Counted from the first letter of the stretch, positions 41,909 through 51,722 are shown. The stretch is DNA of 64,000 nt from Minicystis rosea (GCA_001931535.1 CP016211.1:8045703-8109702), one strand, 5' to 3'. Made by a program: numbers and translations. The notes: generated by a model from the letters alone, not told the origin.

Positions 41909-43297
41909 ATGACCGGCAAAGACTCGCCCGTCGAGAAGACCACGCTCGTCGAGGATCTCCGCGCCCTCGCCCAATGCCCCCGCGAGCTGTGGCTCATCTA
42001 CCTCGCGACGGTCTTCGAGTACGTGGGGCTCGAGACGTTCTTGTCGACGCTCACGTTCTGGCTCTCGGGCGACTTCGGGATGTCCGACCAGAACGCCGGT
42101 TGGTGGGCCTCGACGTTCTCTCTCGTCATCTCGCTCTTCGTCTTCATCGTTGGTCCCATCATCGACAGCGTCGGTGTCCGGAGGATGCTCCTCTTCTCCT
42201 TCGGGCTCGCGGCCGTCACGCGGCTCGCGATGTCGCTGTCGCCGAACGCGACGAGCGCCATCGTGTCACTCCTCGCCTTCGGCTTCGCCTACGCCACATC
42301 GACGCCCGTCTTGCAGACGGCCATTCAGCGCATCGCCTCCCCGCGGACGCGCGCGTTCGCGTTCTCGTTTTGGTACGTGAGCTTGAACCTCGGGAGCGCG
42401 TTCGGCGGGCCGCTCATCGATCTCACGCGCAAAGCCTTCCTCGATCCGAGCACGCAGAAGCTCACCCAGCGCGTGATTTCGCTGCCCATCCTGGGCCCGC
42501 GGGCGATGACGGCGAACGCGGTGATCATGGGCTTCGGGTTCCTCGCCGCCCTGCTCTCCATTCTGGTCGTGCTCTTCGTGCGGCGCGATTTCGAGCATCG
42601 CCGCGCCGAGAACGGCGACGCGGCCCCCGAGTCCAAGAAGGTCAATCCCTTGGAGGCGCTCCGCGACGTGCTCGCCGATCGGGTGTTCTGGCGCTTCATG
42701 TTCCTGCTCGTGCTCATCTCCCTGGTGCGGATGATGTTCCAGCACATGCACTTCACCTGGCCGAAGTACGTCACGCGGGTGGAGGGCGAGAGCTTCCCCG
42801 TGGGGATGGTGTCGTCGGTGAACGCGATGCTCATCATGGTGCTCGCGCCGATCGGCACGATCATCACGCGCACGCGGCGGCCGTTCGAGGTGCTCGTGGT
42901 GGGCGCCTTCATCTCGTCGCTGAGCCCGTTCGTGCTCTGCTTCGGATCGACGCTGCCCTTCCAGATCGCGATGATCGTGACGCTGACGATCGGCGAGGCC
43001 CTGTGGTCGCCGCGCCTCTACGAATACAACGTGGCCATCGCGCCGCGCGGCCGCGAGGCCACGTATGTGAGCCTCGCCGTGCTGCCTTATTTCCTGGCGA
43101 AGTTCCTGGTGGGCCCGACGTCGGGATACCTGCTCGCGCACTACGTCCCGGAGGGCGGCCCGCATCAGCCGGCGATCATGTGGGCGCTGATCGGGATCTC
43201 GACGATGGTGGGCCCGACGGGGATCTGGATCGCGCGCGGGTGGATCGGGAAAGAGGAGAAGGACGCTCCGGCGACCGACGCCGCCGCCACGGGCTGA
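41909..43297 (+). CDS. MFS transporter
   Basis: A 462-residue major facilitator with 12 predicted transmembrane segments. It has a typical 'IIDSVGVRRMLLFSFGLAAV' loop between helices 2 and 3 (GxxxDxxGxRR-like) and a second half starting near 'VFWRFMFLLVLISLVRMMFQ'. The central loop is charged ('RRDFEHRRAENGDAAPESKK'). Peptide or sugar transport is possible: the 'FMFLLVLISLVRMMFQHMHF' region is found in POT-like myxobacterial MFS proteins, but the substrate is unknown. Start ATG at 41909 rather than the codon at 41870, which lacks a site. It is divergent from the PNGase F-like gene. Confidence 0.8.
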   Translation: MTGKDSPVEKTTLVEDLRALAQCPRELWLIYLATVFEYVGLETFLSTLTFWLSGDFGMSDQNAGWWASTFSLVISLFVFIVGPIIDSVGVRRMLLFSFGLAAVTRLAMSLSPNATSAIVSLLAFGFAYATSTPVLQTAIQRIASPRTRAFAFSFWYVSLNLGSAFGGPLIDLTRKAFLDPSTQKLTQRVISLPILGPRAMTANAVIMGFGFLAALLSILVVLFVRRDFEHRRAENGDAAPESKKVNPLEALRDVLADRVFWRFMFLLVLISLVRMMFQHMHFTWPKYVTRVEGESFPVGMVSSVNAMLIMVLAPIGTIITRTRRPFEVLVVGAFISSLSPFVLCFGSTLPFQIAMIVTLTIGEALWSPRLYEYNVAIAPRGREATYVSLAVLPYFLAKFLVGPTSGYLLAHYVPEGGPHQPAIMWALIGISTMVGPTGIWIARGWIGKEEKDAPATDAAATG

Positions 43298-43366
43298 GGA
43301 TCACCCGGTGCCGCGTGGAGCGGCGATCGCTGGATCCGCAGCTTTTCCCGGGCTATTTTGCGGTGC

Positions 43367-43801
43367 GTGCACCACCGCGAGATCCAACCGGACGGGTCCA
43401 TCGTTCTGCGCGGCGCGCGTTGCGCGTTCGCGTATCGACGCGTCCGCCCGGGCGTGCTCCTCGTGACCATCACCGGGGATGACGAGGGCGAGCTGGGGAT
43501 GGCGCCGCTCGCCGAGATCGACGCCGAGATCGCGCGCCAGACGCCGCTCTCGCTCTACGTCGACACCCGCGCGGCGCGCGGCGCCGCGACCCGCGTGAGC
43601 GAGGATTGGACGGCGTGGTTCGCGAACAACCGCAAGAACCTGCGCTTGGTGGGCATCCTGGCGACGTCGAAGATCGTGCACCTCATCGTGTCGATCGCGA
43701 AGCACCTCTCGCGCACGGGCGAGATGATCCGGATCTACACCGACGCCGCGCCCTTCGAAGCGGCGCTGGCGCGCGAAGGGACGTGGTCGAGCAAGGATTG
43801 A
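43367..43801 (+). CDS. Small STAS-like hypothetical protein
   Basis: A 144-residue protein beginning at a GTG at 43367 (a TTG at 43358 is also in frame). It alternates strands and helices ('RRVRPGVLLVTITGDDEGEL', 'APLAEIDAEIARQTPLSLYV', 'TSKIVHLIVSIAKHLSRTGE'), similar in layout to STAS/SpoIIAA-like domains, but no phosphorylatable Ser motif could be fixed. It is 69 bases after the MFS gene, so it may be cotranscribed, and convergent with the frameshifted TPR gene. Function unknown. Confidence 0.55.
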   Translation: MHHREIQPDGSIVLRGARCAFAYRRVRPGVLLVTITGDDEGELGMAPLAEIDAEIARQTPLSLYVDTRAARGAATRVSEDWTAWFANNRKNLRLVGILATSKIVHLIVSIAKHLSRTGEMIRIYTDAAPFEAALAREGTWSSKD

Positions 43802-43823
43802 GGGCGCGCCCGCGAGGCTGCGC

Positions 43824-46336
43824 TCATTCCTTGGGACCGTCGTTGTACCCGCGGGGCCGGTATTTCGGATCGACGCCTTTGTTCTTTTCGTGGTTGTTCA
43901 AGGTGTCGATCGCGAGATAGGCAATCCACGAGCCCTCGTGCGCGGCCGCGATGCTGCGCAGCTCGTCCTCGTGATCGAGGAGCTGCTTTTCGTCGTAGAG
44001 GCATTGGAGCGCCAGCGCGATGAGGCTGAGATCGTCGGGGCCCTTGTGGAAGCCCGTCGCGTAGTGCTCCCAAGCCTCGGGCGCGCGGTGCATGCGGCAG
44101 AGGGTGTCGCCGGTGTAGATGTGCGCCATGGCCCAGTCGGGGGCGAGCTCCATGGCGATCTTGCTCTCGTCGAGGCGCGTTTGGAGATCGCCGCGCGCGC
44201 CCTTCATCACCGAGTAATTGAGATGTGCTTTGGCGCTCCGCGGGACGGCGTCCTTGGTGGCCCGCCAGAAGTCGACGTCGGAGCGATAGTCCATGGCGTG
44301 GCGGTACGCCGAGACGGCTTGGAAGAGGATGAAGACACCGAAGATCGCCGGGACGATGCGGGCCGCGCGGCGACGCACCTCCATCTCGTGGAGCGCGGCG
44401 AAGGCGACCGCGAGCACGAGCGTCGATCCGATCACGGGGAAGTACCAGAAGCGCTCGGCGCGCACCGTGGGAAGGACGACGGGAATGTTGGAGTGGGGGA
44501 AGTAACTGACCACCACCCACGTGACCCCGAGCGCGACGAGCGAAAGGCCCGTGAGGCCGAGCGCGCGCTTCGCCGCGGTGTTGGGGAAGAAGGGATCGGC
44601 GAGGCGCGGCGCGCCCTCCACGAGCAGACCGAAGCCGACGAGGAGGAGCGGAATCGAGACGACCCAAAGCGGGATGGTCCGATAGACGGGCACGATGTCG
44701 CGCGGGCGCAGCACGAGCATCTCGAAGGCGACGATGCCGAGCCCGAGGAGGACGGTGCCGAGCCCCGCGAGGCGCAGGCCGAGGCTGCCGCGATCGGCGC
44801 CGGGCCGCAGCGAGCGCTGCCAGGCGCGGCCTGCGGCGCCGGCCCAGAGCAGCGCAGTGAGCATGGGCGGCACGAGGATGAGCAGCGTGCGCACATCGCC
44901 GGGCGGGAGCGCTTCGTCGGCCGGCAAGCCGTGCACGAGACCGCGCAGCACGAGCGCCGGAACGATGCCGAGGACCGCGAAGCCGAGCGCGACGAGCGCG
45001 GCACCGACGAGATCACCGCGCGCGCCGCCGCCCGCGTCCACCGCGGCGAGGCGCGCGCGACGCTCGCGCAAAGAAGCCACCACCCAGAAGCCGGCGGAGA
45101 GCCCAGGCGGGACGATCATCGCGAGAGCACCGGCGACGCTCTGCGGGAACACCAGCCGATCGGGGATGGGCTCCTGCGGAAACGAGTAATCCCCGAGAGC
45201 GGATAGGGGAAGATCACTTGCAAGAGGCCGCGCCAATACACGCGCAACGCACCCGCGATACGATGGAGGCTGTCCGCCTTGGCGAGAGGGTTGTTGAGCG
45301 GATCCTTCGGGAGCGGCGCCTGATGGAACCACACGAGGAAATCGCGCGCCGTGCGCTGCGCCCACGAAGCCCCTTCGGGCAGCGCCTCGGAGAGGTCTTT
45401 GGGGAGCGGCGAAGGGAACCACTTCTTGCGCAGCTCGACGTAGAGATAGAACGCTGCGGCCGTGGCCACGAAGGCGAGGGCCGCGCGGGCGAAGCGGGCC
45501 GGGCGCGTCGGGTGCGTGAGCGGCGCGAGGAGGAGCGCGGCGAAGGGCACGAGCGGCACGCAGACGACGGCGCTCTCCTTGCTGAAAAGGCCGAACGAGA
45601 TGGCCGTGAACACCGCGAACGGCATGGCCCACGCGGGCGCGGAGAGCGCCCACAACGCGAGGAGCGCGCCCATGCCGCCGAGCACGTCGGCGATGCCGAC
45701 GATGCCGCTCACCGCCTCCGTGAGGAGCGCCGAGACCACGAAGATGAGGCCCGCGATCCAGGCGAGGCCGCGCCGCTTCGTCCACGCGAACGTGACGACG
45801 GTCATGAGCGCCGCGTTCACACCATGGAGAAAGACGTTCTCGATGTGATGAATGAACGCCTGGCGAAAGACTCCATCACGGCTCTTGGAGAGCTGCCAGA
45901 CGGCGCGCCAGAGGAAATTGGGAATCGGCCGGTACGATCCGATGCTGCGATCGGGGAGCAGGCCCCAGAAATCGCGATGAATCGCGTCGACGAAACGAAG
46001 GTTGGCGCTGGCGTTGACGTAGGGATTGGCGAGCAGGGCCTCCTGCTCGTCGAAGATGAAGTTGGTGGTGACCCAGCGCGAATAAAGGATGACCGAGAGC
46101 AGCCCGAAGAAGCAGAGCGCCGCCCAGAACGTGGGATCGCGCTCGAGGAACGTGGCGCGGCCCCAGAGGACGACGATGTCCCAATAGGGACGCAGCGGCG
46201 CCCACCACGGTCGCCGCACGCTCGGCGGCGGCGGCGTGACGTAGGCCGCGTCGACGGTGCTCGGAGGCGCAGGCTGCGTCGCGCTCGGCGGCACGGAGCC
46301 GCCCGCCGATTGCCCGTTGCCGATCGGATTGCTCAT
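43824..46336 (-). pseudogene. TPR-containing polytopic membrane protein (TMTC/DUF1736-like), single-base frameshift
   Basis: Two overlapping frames together make one 837-residue protein. The first (start ATG 46336) carries membrane helices and 'NFIFDEQEALLANPYVNASA', a large loop with an acidic pair as in GT-C/TMTC proteins, and runs to 'VIFPYPLSG'. The second picks up with 'DYSFPQEPIPDRLVFPQSVA', more helices, and C-terminal TPR units ('RLDESKIAMELAPDWAMAHI'). Joining requires one extra G in the GGGG run (minus strand) at 45191-45194. TMTC-type proteins transfer mannose or similar sugars. It follows a PECR-like SDR gene by 19 bases. A real mutation and an assembly error are both possible. 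Confidence 0.7.
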
Positions 46337-46355
46337 CACCCCACCACCGAAGCTC

Positions 46356-47177
46356 TTACTTGGCCTCCGGCTCCGGGATCATCCAGATGTCGCCCCAGAG
46401 CGGCATGCCACCGTCGACGCCGTAAACGGCGCCGGTGACGAAGTCGTTTTGATCGCTGGCGAGGAAGAGGATCACGCGCGCCACCTCCTCCGGCGTGCCG
46501 AGGCGCTTGAGCGGCGTGGCCCGGCGCGCGAGCTCGAGGGCCTCGTCGCCGTACTGGGCGGTGCCGCTCGATCGGATGTTGTTGCCAGGGGCCACGCAGT
46601 TCACGCGGATGTCGTGCTGCGCCCACTCGACCGCGAGCGAGCGGGTGAGGTTCTCCACGCCGGCGCGCGCCGCGCCCGTGTGCGCCATGCCCGGGAAGCC
46701 GCGCACGACCATGGCCGTGACCATCACGATGCGGCCGCGCTTCCGCGGGATCATCGACCGCGTCGCGACCTCGCGGGTCATGTAGAAGGTGCCGTTCAAG
46801 TTGTTGCGGATCACCGCGTCCCAGCCGCGCGTGGAGAGGTGCTCCGCCGCGCTGGGGAACTGGCCGCCCGCGTTGTTGACCAGGACGTCGACGCGCCCGA
46901 AGCGATCGAGCACGCTCGACACGAACGCGGTCACCTGATCGGGCTCGCGGATGTCGCACGTGCCGCCGAGGATGTCGTCCGCGGCGATGCCGTCGGCCCG
47001 CAGCACGCCGCAGGCGGCCTCGATTTTCTCGGGCTTGCGGCCGCAGATGGCGACCTTGGCCCCGAGGTAGGCCATCTCCCGCGCCGTCGCGAGGCCGATG
47101 CCGCTGCCGCCGCCGGTGATGACGGCCACCTTGCCGGCGAAGAGGCCCGGCGCGTAGATCGAACGTGATCCGCTCAC
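46356..47177 (-). CDS. SDR-family enoyl-CoA reductase-like protein (PECR/DECR type)
   Basis: A 273-residue SDR, GTG start at 47177, ahead of 'VSGSRSIYAPGLFAGKVAVI'. Cofactor motif 'ITGGGSGIGLATAREMAY', then 'DVLVNNAGGQFPSAAEHLS'. Where classical SDRs have Tyr-x-x-x-Lys, the segment reads 'HTGAARAGVENLTRSLAVEW'. This matches peroxisomal trans-2-enoyl-CoA reductase and 2,4-dienoyl-CoA reductase relatives, which also lack that Tyr. Substrates are therefore likely enoyl- or dienoyl-CoAs, with NADPH. It is the first gene before the TPR membrane gene, 19 bases apart. Confidence 0.85.
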   Translation of the reverse strand: MSGSRSIYAPGLFAGKVAVITGGGSGIGLATAREMAYLGAKVAICGRKPEKIEAACGVLRADGIAADDILGGTCDIREPDQVTAFVSSVLDRFGRVDVLVNNAGGQFPSAAEHLSTRGWDAVIRNNLNGTFYMTREVATRSMIPRKRGRIVMVTAMVVRGFPGMAHTGAARAGVENLTRSLAVEWAQHDIRVNCVAPGNNIRSSGTAQYGDEALELARRATPLKRLGTPEEVARVILFLASDQNDFVTGAVYGVDGGMPLWGDIWMIPEPEAK

Positions 47178-47353
47178 GCGCGGGCGTGTACAACGGGCGC
47201 CGGCGGAGCGCCACTCCCCGCTTCTCCGGGTGCCTCGCGGCGCCCGGCCCGCGCGAGGCGGGCCGCCCATGCATGCATGTGGAAGGATGCGAATCCACGC
47301 CTCCGGAGCAGGCCCGCGGCGCGCTCCGGAGGCATCGTGTCAGGCGGCGAGCA

Positions 47354-49873
47354 TCAGCCCGCGGGCTTGCAGAAGACCGCGTGAATCGTGCCATGCCCGT
47401 TGTTCGGCTTGCACTCCTGGTAGGCGCCGTCGTCGTTGGCGACGACGTCGACGTCGATGGCTTGCCCGGCCATGGTCGGCGGCGTCGCCCACGTGCAGCC
47501 CACGACCTCGCATGCGTCGGGCTGAAGCGCCATCGTGGTCTTGGCGCCGCAGACCTTGTTGCCACCGACGTAGAAGCCGACGCTCAAGCCCCCGCCGATG
47601 GGATCGGAGCCGCGGTTGCAGATCGGCGCCGAGAGGCCCGCGCCCGAAGGCGAGCAGGCGAATTGATCCGACGGCCCCGCCGTCGCATCGCCGGTGGCCA
47701 GACCATTGACGTTGCCGGGCACGTTCTGCCGGAAGTTGTTCAGCTTGGGATCATCCCAGTTGTTCGCCCACGTGCTCGTCTTCGGGACGGTGCCGTCCTC
47801 GTTGACGTGCGTGACCGCATACGGGTGCTGGTTCCAAATGGTCCGCGAGCGCACCCACTTGTCGTTGGCGTCCGAGTAGACCCGAATGCCCGACACGCCG
47901 TGCGGGTGGCCCGCGCGGCAGGTGTTGCCCGTGCCCGCCGTGCCCGCGGGCGGCGGCGCGCACACGTATCCTTCTTCGACGCACTTCGCGTCATCGTTGG
48001 ATGCGCAGCACTGGGCCGTGCTCGTGCAACGGCACAACCCGCTGTCGCAGACGCCCGACGCGCAGTCGGAGGATGCTTTGCAGCGCAGGCCGGCGAAGAG
48101 CTTGTCGACGCCGTTCTCGTCGAGCATCTGGCAGGCAATCGCGTCCTGCCCCGCGGGCGCACAAGCCTTGTTGGAGGGCGACACCAGATCCGCGCGGAAG
48201 TTGCCGTCGACGTCGGCGACCACGGGGTTTTCGTACCAGGTGCATGACGATCGATATTGGCTGAACACGACCTCACCCGACTTGCCGTCGTACACGCGGG
48301 TGAAGCACTCGTCGCCGTAGACGACCTCGCTGTTGCCGTCGGCCTCGAAGTCGAAGACGCTCGATCCGGTGACGTTCGACGAGAGATCCTGCGTCGCGCG
48401 CGACCACGCGATGTAGCCCTGCGCCGGGCAGGCGCCGCCGGCGAAATCACAGGGACCGGCGCTGCACACGCCGCCCGGCCGCGGGTTGGGGCCACAATCG
48501 ATGTCGTAAACCGTATAGAAGGCCTGTCCGGCCACGGCGATCTCGGGCAGCCCATCACCGTCGAAATCGGAGACGGTGGGCGGCCCGCCGCCGCCCTTGC
48601 CAGGCACGGCCACGGGCGGCTGCGCGAACGAGCCGTCGATCGCATAGACCATCACGTTGTTGCCGCGAACGACGACGATCTCCGGGTTCTTCGCGGGGAC
48701 CCCGGCGCCATAAGCACCGAAGTCGGCGATGGCCACGTGCCCCGGCGCCGACGCGTTCGCTCCCGGGAAGCCGGTCTCCTGCACCCAGGCGCCGTTCTGC
48801 CATTCCCAGATGTATTGGCCGTTGGTGAATTCGATCCCCGGATCCTGATCGAGGTTGGCCGCCACCGCGAAGAGGCCGGACGAATAGCTGACGTACGTCG
48901 CCGGCTGGAGCGAGCGCAGCACGCCGTCGGCGCCGAAGACGACGCCTTCGCGGATGATCTCGGGCTTCCCGTCGTCGTCGAGATCGTAAATCGAGGCTCC
49001 CGCCCAACCTGCCTGACAGCGATGGTTCACCGTGTCGCACGGCGCCCACGGTGCGCCCGCCGGGAAAGGCGCCTTCCAGAGAAGAGCCCACGTTCCATTC
49101 TTGCGCGTGAACGCGAGCGTGGAGCCGTCGGCGCCGTAGGCCACGATCTCCGCGGAGCCGTCGCCGTCGAGATCGGCCGCCGCGAGCGATGCGGAGGAGA
49201 CCGTCCAATCCACGACGCTGTCGCCGTCCACGTCGGTGCCGCCGAGGTTGGCCTCGACGCTGCAATCGGTGCCGCGGAGGACGCGGATGACCCCGAGATC
49301 TTCGGTGTAGTTGGCCGCCACCGTGGCCGTGAACGACGCGGCGATGCTGGGCGGGCCGGAGCTCGCGGGCTTGTTGAAGTTGACGACGATGGGCGTGCCC
49401 TGCACGTCGACGTGGCCCGGGAACGGATCGCCCGCGGGCGCGACGCTGAACTCGCAGCGCACCTTGGGCTGGAGGACGCCCGGCGTGCTCGTGCTGATGC
49501 AGCCCGGATCGTGCGCGGGCGTCTGCGAATCCCACGGGACGCAGCCGACCGTGGGATCGCATTTGGTGTCGTTCTGACAATCGTTGTCGCTCTTGCAGGG
49601 CGAGAGCGGCACGCACACGCCGTGCGAGCAGATCTGCGTGGCGGCGTCGCAGGGCGTGGTGCACGCGATGGTGCCGCCGCTGCTCGAGCTGCCCACGAAG
49701 ACCGAGCCTCCGTCGCCGGCGCCGCCGTGGCCTGCGCCACCCGTGCCGCTCGACGTCGACATGCCACCCCCCGTGCCGCTGCCGCCGCAAGCAAATCCCT
49801 GCGCCATCCCACCGAGCGCGAGCGCGAGGGCTGCGAGCGCGGTGCGTCGGCGATTGATACGTCCACTCGTCAT
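47354..49873 (-). CDS. FG-GAP/VCBS-repeat lipoprotein
   Basis: An 839-residue lipoprotein (lipobox 'QGFAC', Cys29) with a Gly/Ser tether, then a Cys-rich block ('CTTPCDAATQICSHGVCVP'). Several Asp-rich FG-GAP/VCBS blades follow: 'AADLDGDGSAEIVAYG', 'YDLDDDGKPEIIREG', 'SDFDGDGLPEIAVAG', 'ADVDGNFRADLVSP'. The Dx(D/N)xDGxxD loops should bind calcium, giving an integrin-like propeller. A second Cys-rich unit sits late ('CRCTSTAQCCASNDDAKC'). Similar proteins occur in many copies in Polyangiales and are thought to act in adhesion or surface recognition. The start at 49873 begins the signal peptide; the frame before it is Arg-rich. It is divergent from the ribonuclease H gene. Confidence 0.85.
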   Translation of the reverse strand: MTSGRINRRRTALAALALALGGMAQGFACGGSGTGGGMSTSSGTGGAGHGGAGDGGSVFVGSSSSGGTIACTTPCDAATQICSHGVCVPLSPCKSDNDCQNDTKCDPTVGCVPWDSQTPAHDPGCISTSTPGVLQPKVRCEFSVAPAGDPFPGHVDVQGTPIVVNFNKPASSGPPSIAASFTATVAANYTEDLGVIRVLRGTDCSVEANLGGTDVDGDSVVDWTVSSASLAAADLDGDGSAEIVAYGADGSTLAFTRKNGTWALLWKAPFPAGAPWAPCDTVNHRCQAGWAGASIYDLDDDGKPEIIREGVVFGADGVLRSLQPATYVSYSSGLFAVAANLDQDPGIEFTNGQYIWEWQNGAWVQETGFPGANASAPGHVAIADFGAYGAGVPAKNPEIVVVRGNNVMVYAIDGSFAQPPVAVPGKGGGGPPTVSDFDGDGLPEIAVAGQAFYTVYDIDCGPNPRPGGVCSAGPCDFAGGACPAQGYIAWSRATQDLSSNVTGSSVFDFEADGNSEVVYGDECFTRVYDGKSGEVVFSQYRSSCTWYENPVVADVDGNFRADLVSPSNKACAPAGQDAIACQMLDENGVDKLFAGLRCKASSDCASGVCDSGLCRCTSTAQCCASNDDAKCVEEGYVCAPPPAGTAGTGNTCRAGHPHGVSGIRVYSDANDKWVRSRTIWNQHPYAVTHVNEDGTVPKTSTWANNWDDPKLNNFRQNVPGNVNGLATGDATAGPSDQFACSPSGAGLSAPICNRGSDPIGGGLSVGFYVGGNKVCGAKTTMALQPDACEVVGCTWATPPTMAGQAIDVDVVANDDGAYQECKPNNGHGTIHAVFCKPAG

Positions 49874-49972
49874 GGCGGCGATGCTAACCCGGTTCAAAGG
49901 CGCCCGGGCGATCGCGACGCGGGTCCGACGGCGGAGGTCGCGCGCGCGGCCGAATCGTGCGAAGGTCCCGCC

Positions 49973-50716
49973 GTGCCCTGGGTCCGAGCCATCCTCCGCG
50001 GTCAGAAGATCTATGCGCGCGCCGACGAAAAAGGCGCGCTCGTCGCCGACAACGGGCGCGTCGAGATTCGGTACAAGCCGAACGACGGGCGCATGTACCA
50101 GGCGCGCGCCGACAACCTCGAGATCGCCGATCCGACGCCCCTCCCCGACGAGACGTGCAGCGCGGCCGAAGCCGTGGCCAAGCCGGACGCGAGCAGCAAA
50201 TCGGGCCCGGCCAAGGCCGGCGGCGCCAAGAGCGGCGCGCCCGCGGGCACGCCCGGCCCCGTCGCGCCGGGCACCGTGATCGTCTATGCGGACGGCGCCT
50301 GCTCGGGAAATCCAGGGCCTGCGGGGCTCGGCGTGGTGGTGATCGACGGGCCGCGGCGCGTGGAGATCAGCGAGTACCTCGGGGTCGGGACGAACAACAT
50401 CGCCGAGCTGACCGCGGTGCTGCGCGCGCTCGACGAGATCGACGCCGCCCGCGCGGTGATGATCTACACCGACAGCCAATACACCATCGGCGTGGTGCAG
50501 AAGGGGTGGAAGGCCAAAGCCAATCAGGAGCTCGTGGCCGACCTGCGCAGCGCGCTCGCCGGCCGCCCGCAAACGCGGCTCTCCTACGTGCCCGGCCACG
50601 CCGGCGTGCTGCTCAACGAGCGCGCGGACGCGCTGGCGCGCGAGGCCGTATCGGCCCGCAAGACGCGCCGCCAAGTCTACGAGTCGAAGGGCCCCGAGAC
50701 CGCGACCCAGGGCTGA
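49973..50716 (+). CDS. rnhA: Ribonuclease H (type I) with N-terminal extension
   Basis: A 247-residue protein whose C-terminal 150 residues are RNase HI. The active-site carboxylates are seen in 'VIVYADGACSGNPGP' (Asp), 'NNIAELTAVLRAL' (Glu), 'VMIYTDSQYTIG' (Asp) and 'LNERADALAREA' (Asp). It degrades the RNA of RNA-DNA hybrids in replication and repair. The first 80 residues ('ILRGQKIYARADEKGALVAD', 'IRYKPNDGRMYQARADN') are a small beta domain plus a Ser/Lys/Ala linker; this is not the usual hybrid-binding domain of eukaryotic or some bacterial RNases H. GTG start at 49973, GAAGG site seven bases before. An 18-bp palindrome follows the stop. Confidence 0.9.
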   Translation: MPWVRAILRGQKIYARADEKGALVADNGRVEIRYKPNDGRMYQARADNLEIADPTPLPDETCSAAEAVAKPDASSKSGPAKAGGAKSGAPAGTPGPVAPGTVIVYADGACSGNPGPAGLGVVVIDGPRRVEISEYLGVGTNNIAELTAVLRALDEIDAARAVMIYTDSQYTIGVVQKGWKAKANQELVADLRSALAGRPQTRLSYVPGHAGVLLNERADALAREAVSARKTRRQVYESKGPETATQG

Positions 50717-50733
50717 GGGACGATATCGTCCCT
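50716..50733. promoter_or_regulatory. 18-bp perfect palindrome after rnhA
   Basis: 'AGGGACGATATCGTCCCT' is fully symmetrical and begins on the last base of the rnhA stop codon. There is no loop or T tract, so it looks more like a protein-binding site than a terminator. Confidence 0.5.
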
Positions 50734-51286
50734 GAAGCGGGCGCGCGGACACGATCGCCGCGCGCCGCGCACCTCAGAATGGTTGTCGCCGGACAGTGGA
50801 GAAGCCTTGTCGGGCACCGGACAACCGCTCATGGGTTTTCCGGTCTCGAGCCGGCTTTCGTCGACACCTCGTCTGCCACCGCCACGACTCCCGATCTCGG
50901 GCCGCTCGGAGAGGCGCGGCCGGAGCCTCGATGGATGAGCCATCGAGCGATTCACCGCCGTTCGCGAGCACGACGAGGCGGCACGGGCGCCGCGGAAGCG
51001 AGCGAGACCAACAGCCCATGGCCGGCTGTGCGATCGAGCGGCTCGGACCGGAAGGAGCAGTGTCGTGGATGGTGCCGCTGAGGCTCGGCGCGTGGAGAAC
51101 GCTCGGCGGCTCGGTGTGTGAATCGACGAGGATTCACGGGCCATTCATGGTTCGGTCCGGCGGGCGGCGGAGCAGCAGAGAGAGCGCGGCCGGGCGCCAC
51201 GTTTCCGCGATCACCACCCATTGACGGGGATCCTCGGCTTCACCATCGATCCGTCGCGACGTAACGACGTCGCAGGGGAGGAACCC
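50734..51286. other. Intergenic region without a supported gene
   Basis: About 550 bases between rnhA and the SPW-repeat gene. Open frames exist on both strands but are Arg/Ser-rich, without start signals or family matches. One copy of the 'AGAATGGTTG' decamer lies at 50776-50785. The SPW promoter is presumably within the last 200 bases. Confidence 0.45.
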
Positions 51287-51628
51287 ATGGCGCAAGACAC
51301 TTACGCGTCGCCACGCGTCATCAACGTCATCCTCGGTATCTGGCTCTTCATTTCGGCGTTTCTCTGGCCGCATACGTCCGAACAGATGACCAATACGTGG
51401 ATCGTCGGCGTGCTCGCGACCGCCTTCGCGCTCATCGCGATGCGCGTGCCGGAGGTGCGTTATCTGAATGCGGTGCTCGGCGCGTGGCTGTTCATCTCGG
51501 TGTGGGCGCTGCCCACGATGAGCCGAGCGACGGTGTGGAACAACGTCCTCGTCGGCTTGGCGATGTTCATCGCCGCTCTCGTGCCCGGATACCTGCGCGA
51601 TCGACCGCGCCCGGCGTCGCGGTTGTGA
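51287..51628 (+). CDS. SPW-repeat membrane protein
   Basis: A 113-residue membrane protein with four hydrophobic segments in two repeats: 'VILGIWLFISAFLWPHTSEQ' and 'AVLGAWLFISVWALPTMSRA'. Each carries the S/W-P-W-x pattern of the SPW family. 'NTWIVGVLATAFALIAM' and 'NNVLVGLAMFIAALVPGYL' close the repeats. The family is found in bacteria of many groups and has no firm function. GGGGAGGA lies four bases before the ATG at 51287, a strong ribosome-binding site, while the frame upstream is poor. Confidence 0.85.
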   Translation: MAQDTYASPRVINVILGIWLFISAFLWPHTSEQMTNTWIVGVLATAFALIAMRVPEVRYLNAVLGAWLFISVWALPTMSRATVWNNVLVGLAMFIAALVPGYLRDRPRPASRL

Positions 51629-51722
51629 CGTGGAACGGCGCGCGCCGGCGCGGCATGATTCGAATCGGCCCGGCCGGCGCGATAACGATGTTGACACGTG
51701 GAATAGGCACGCTTCCCCAACG

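Noticed and set aside
50677..51144. Minus-strand frame in the gap after rnhA
   Set aside because: Arg/Ser-rich, overlaps the rnhA end, no start signal or family.
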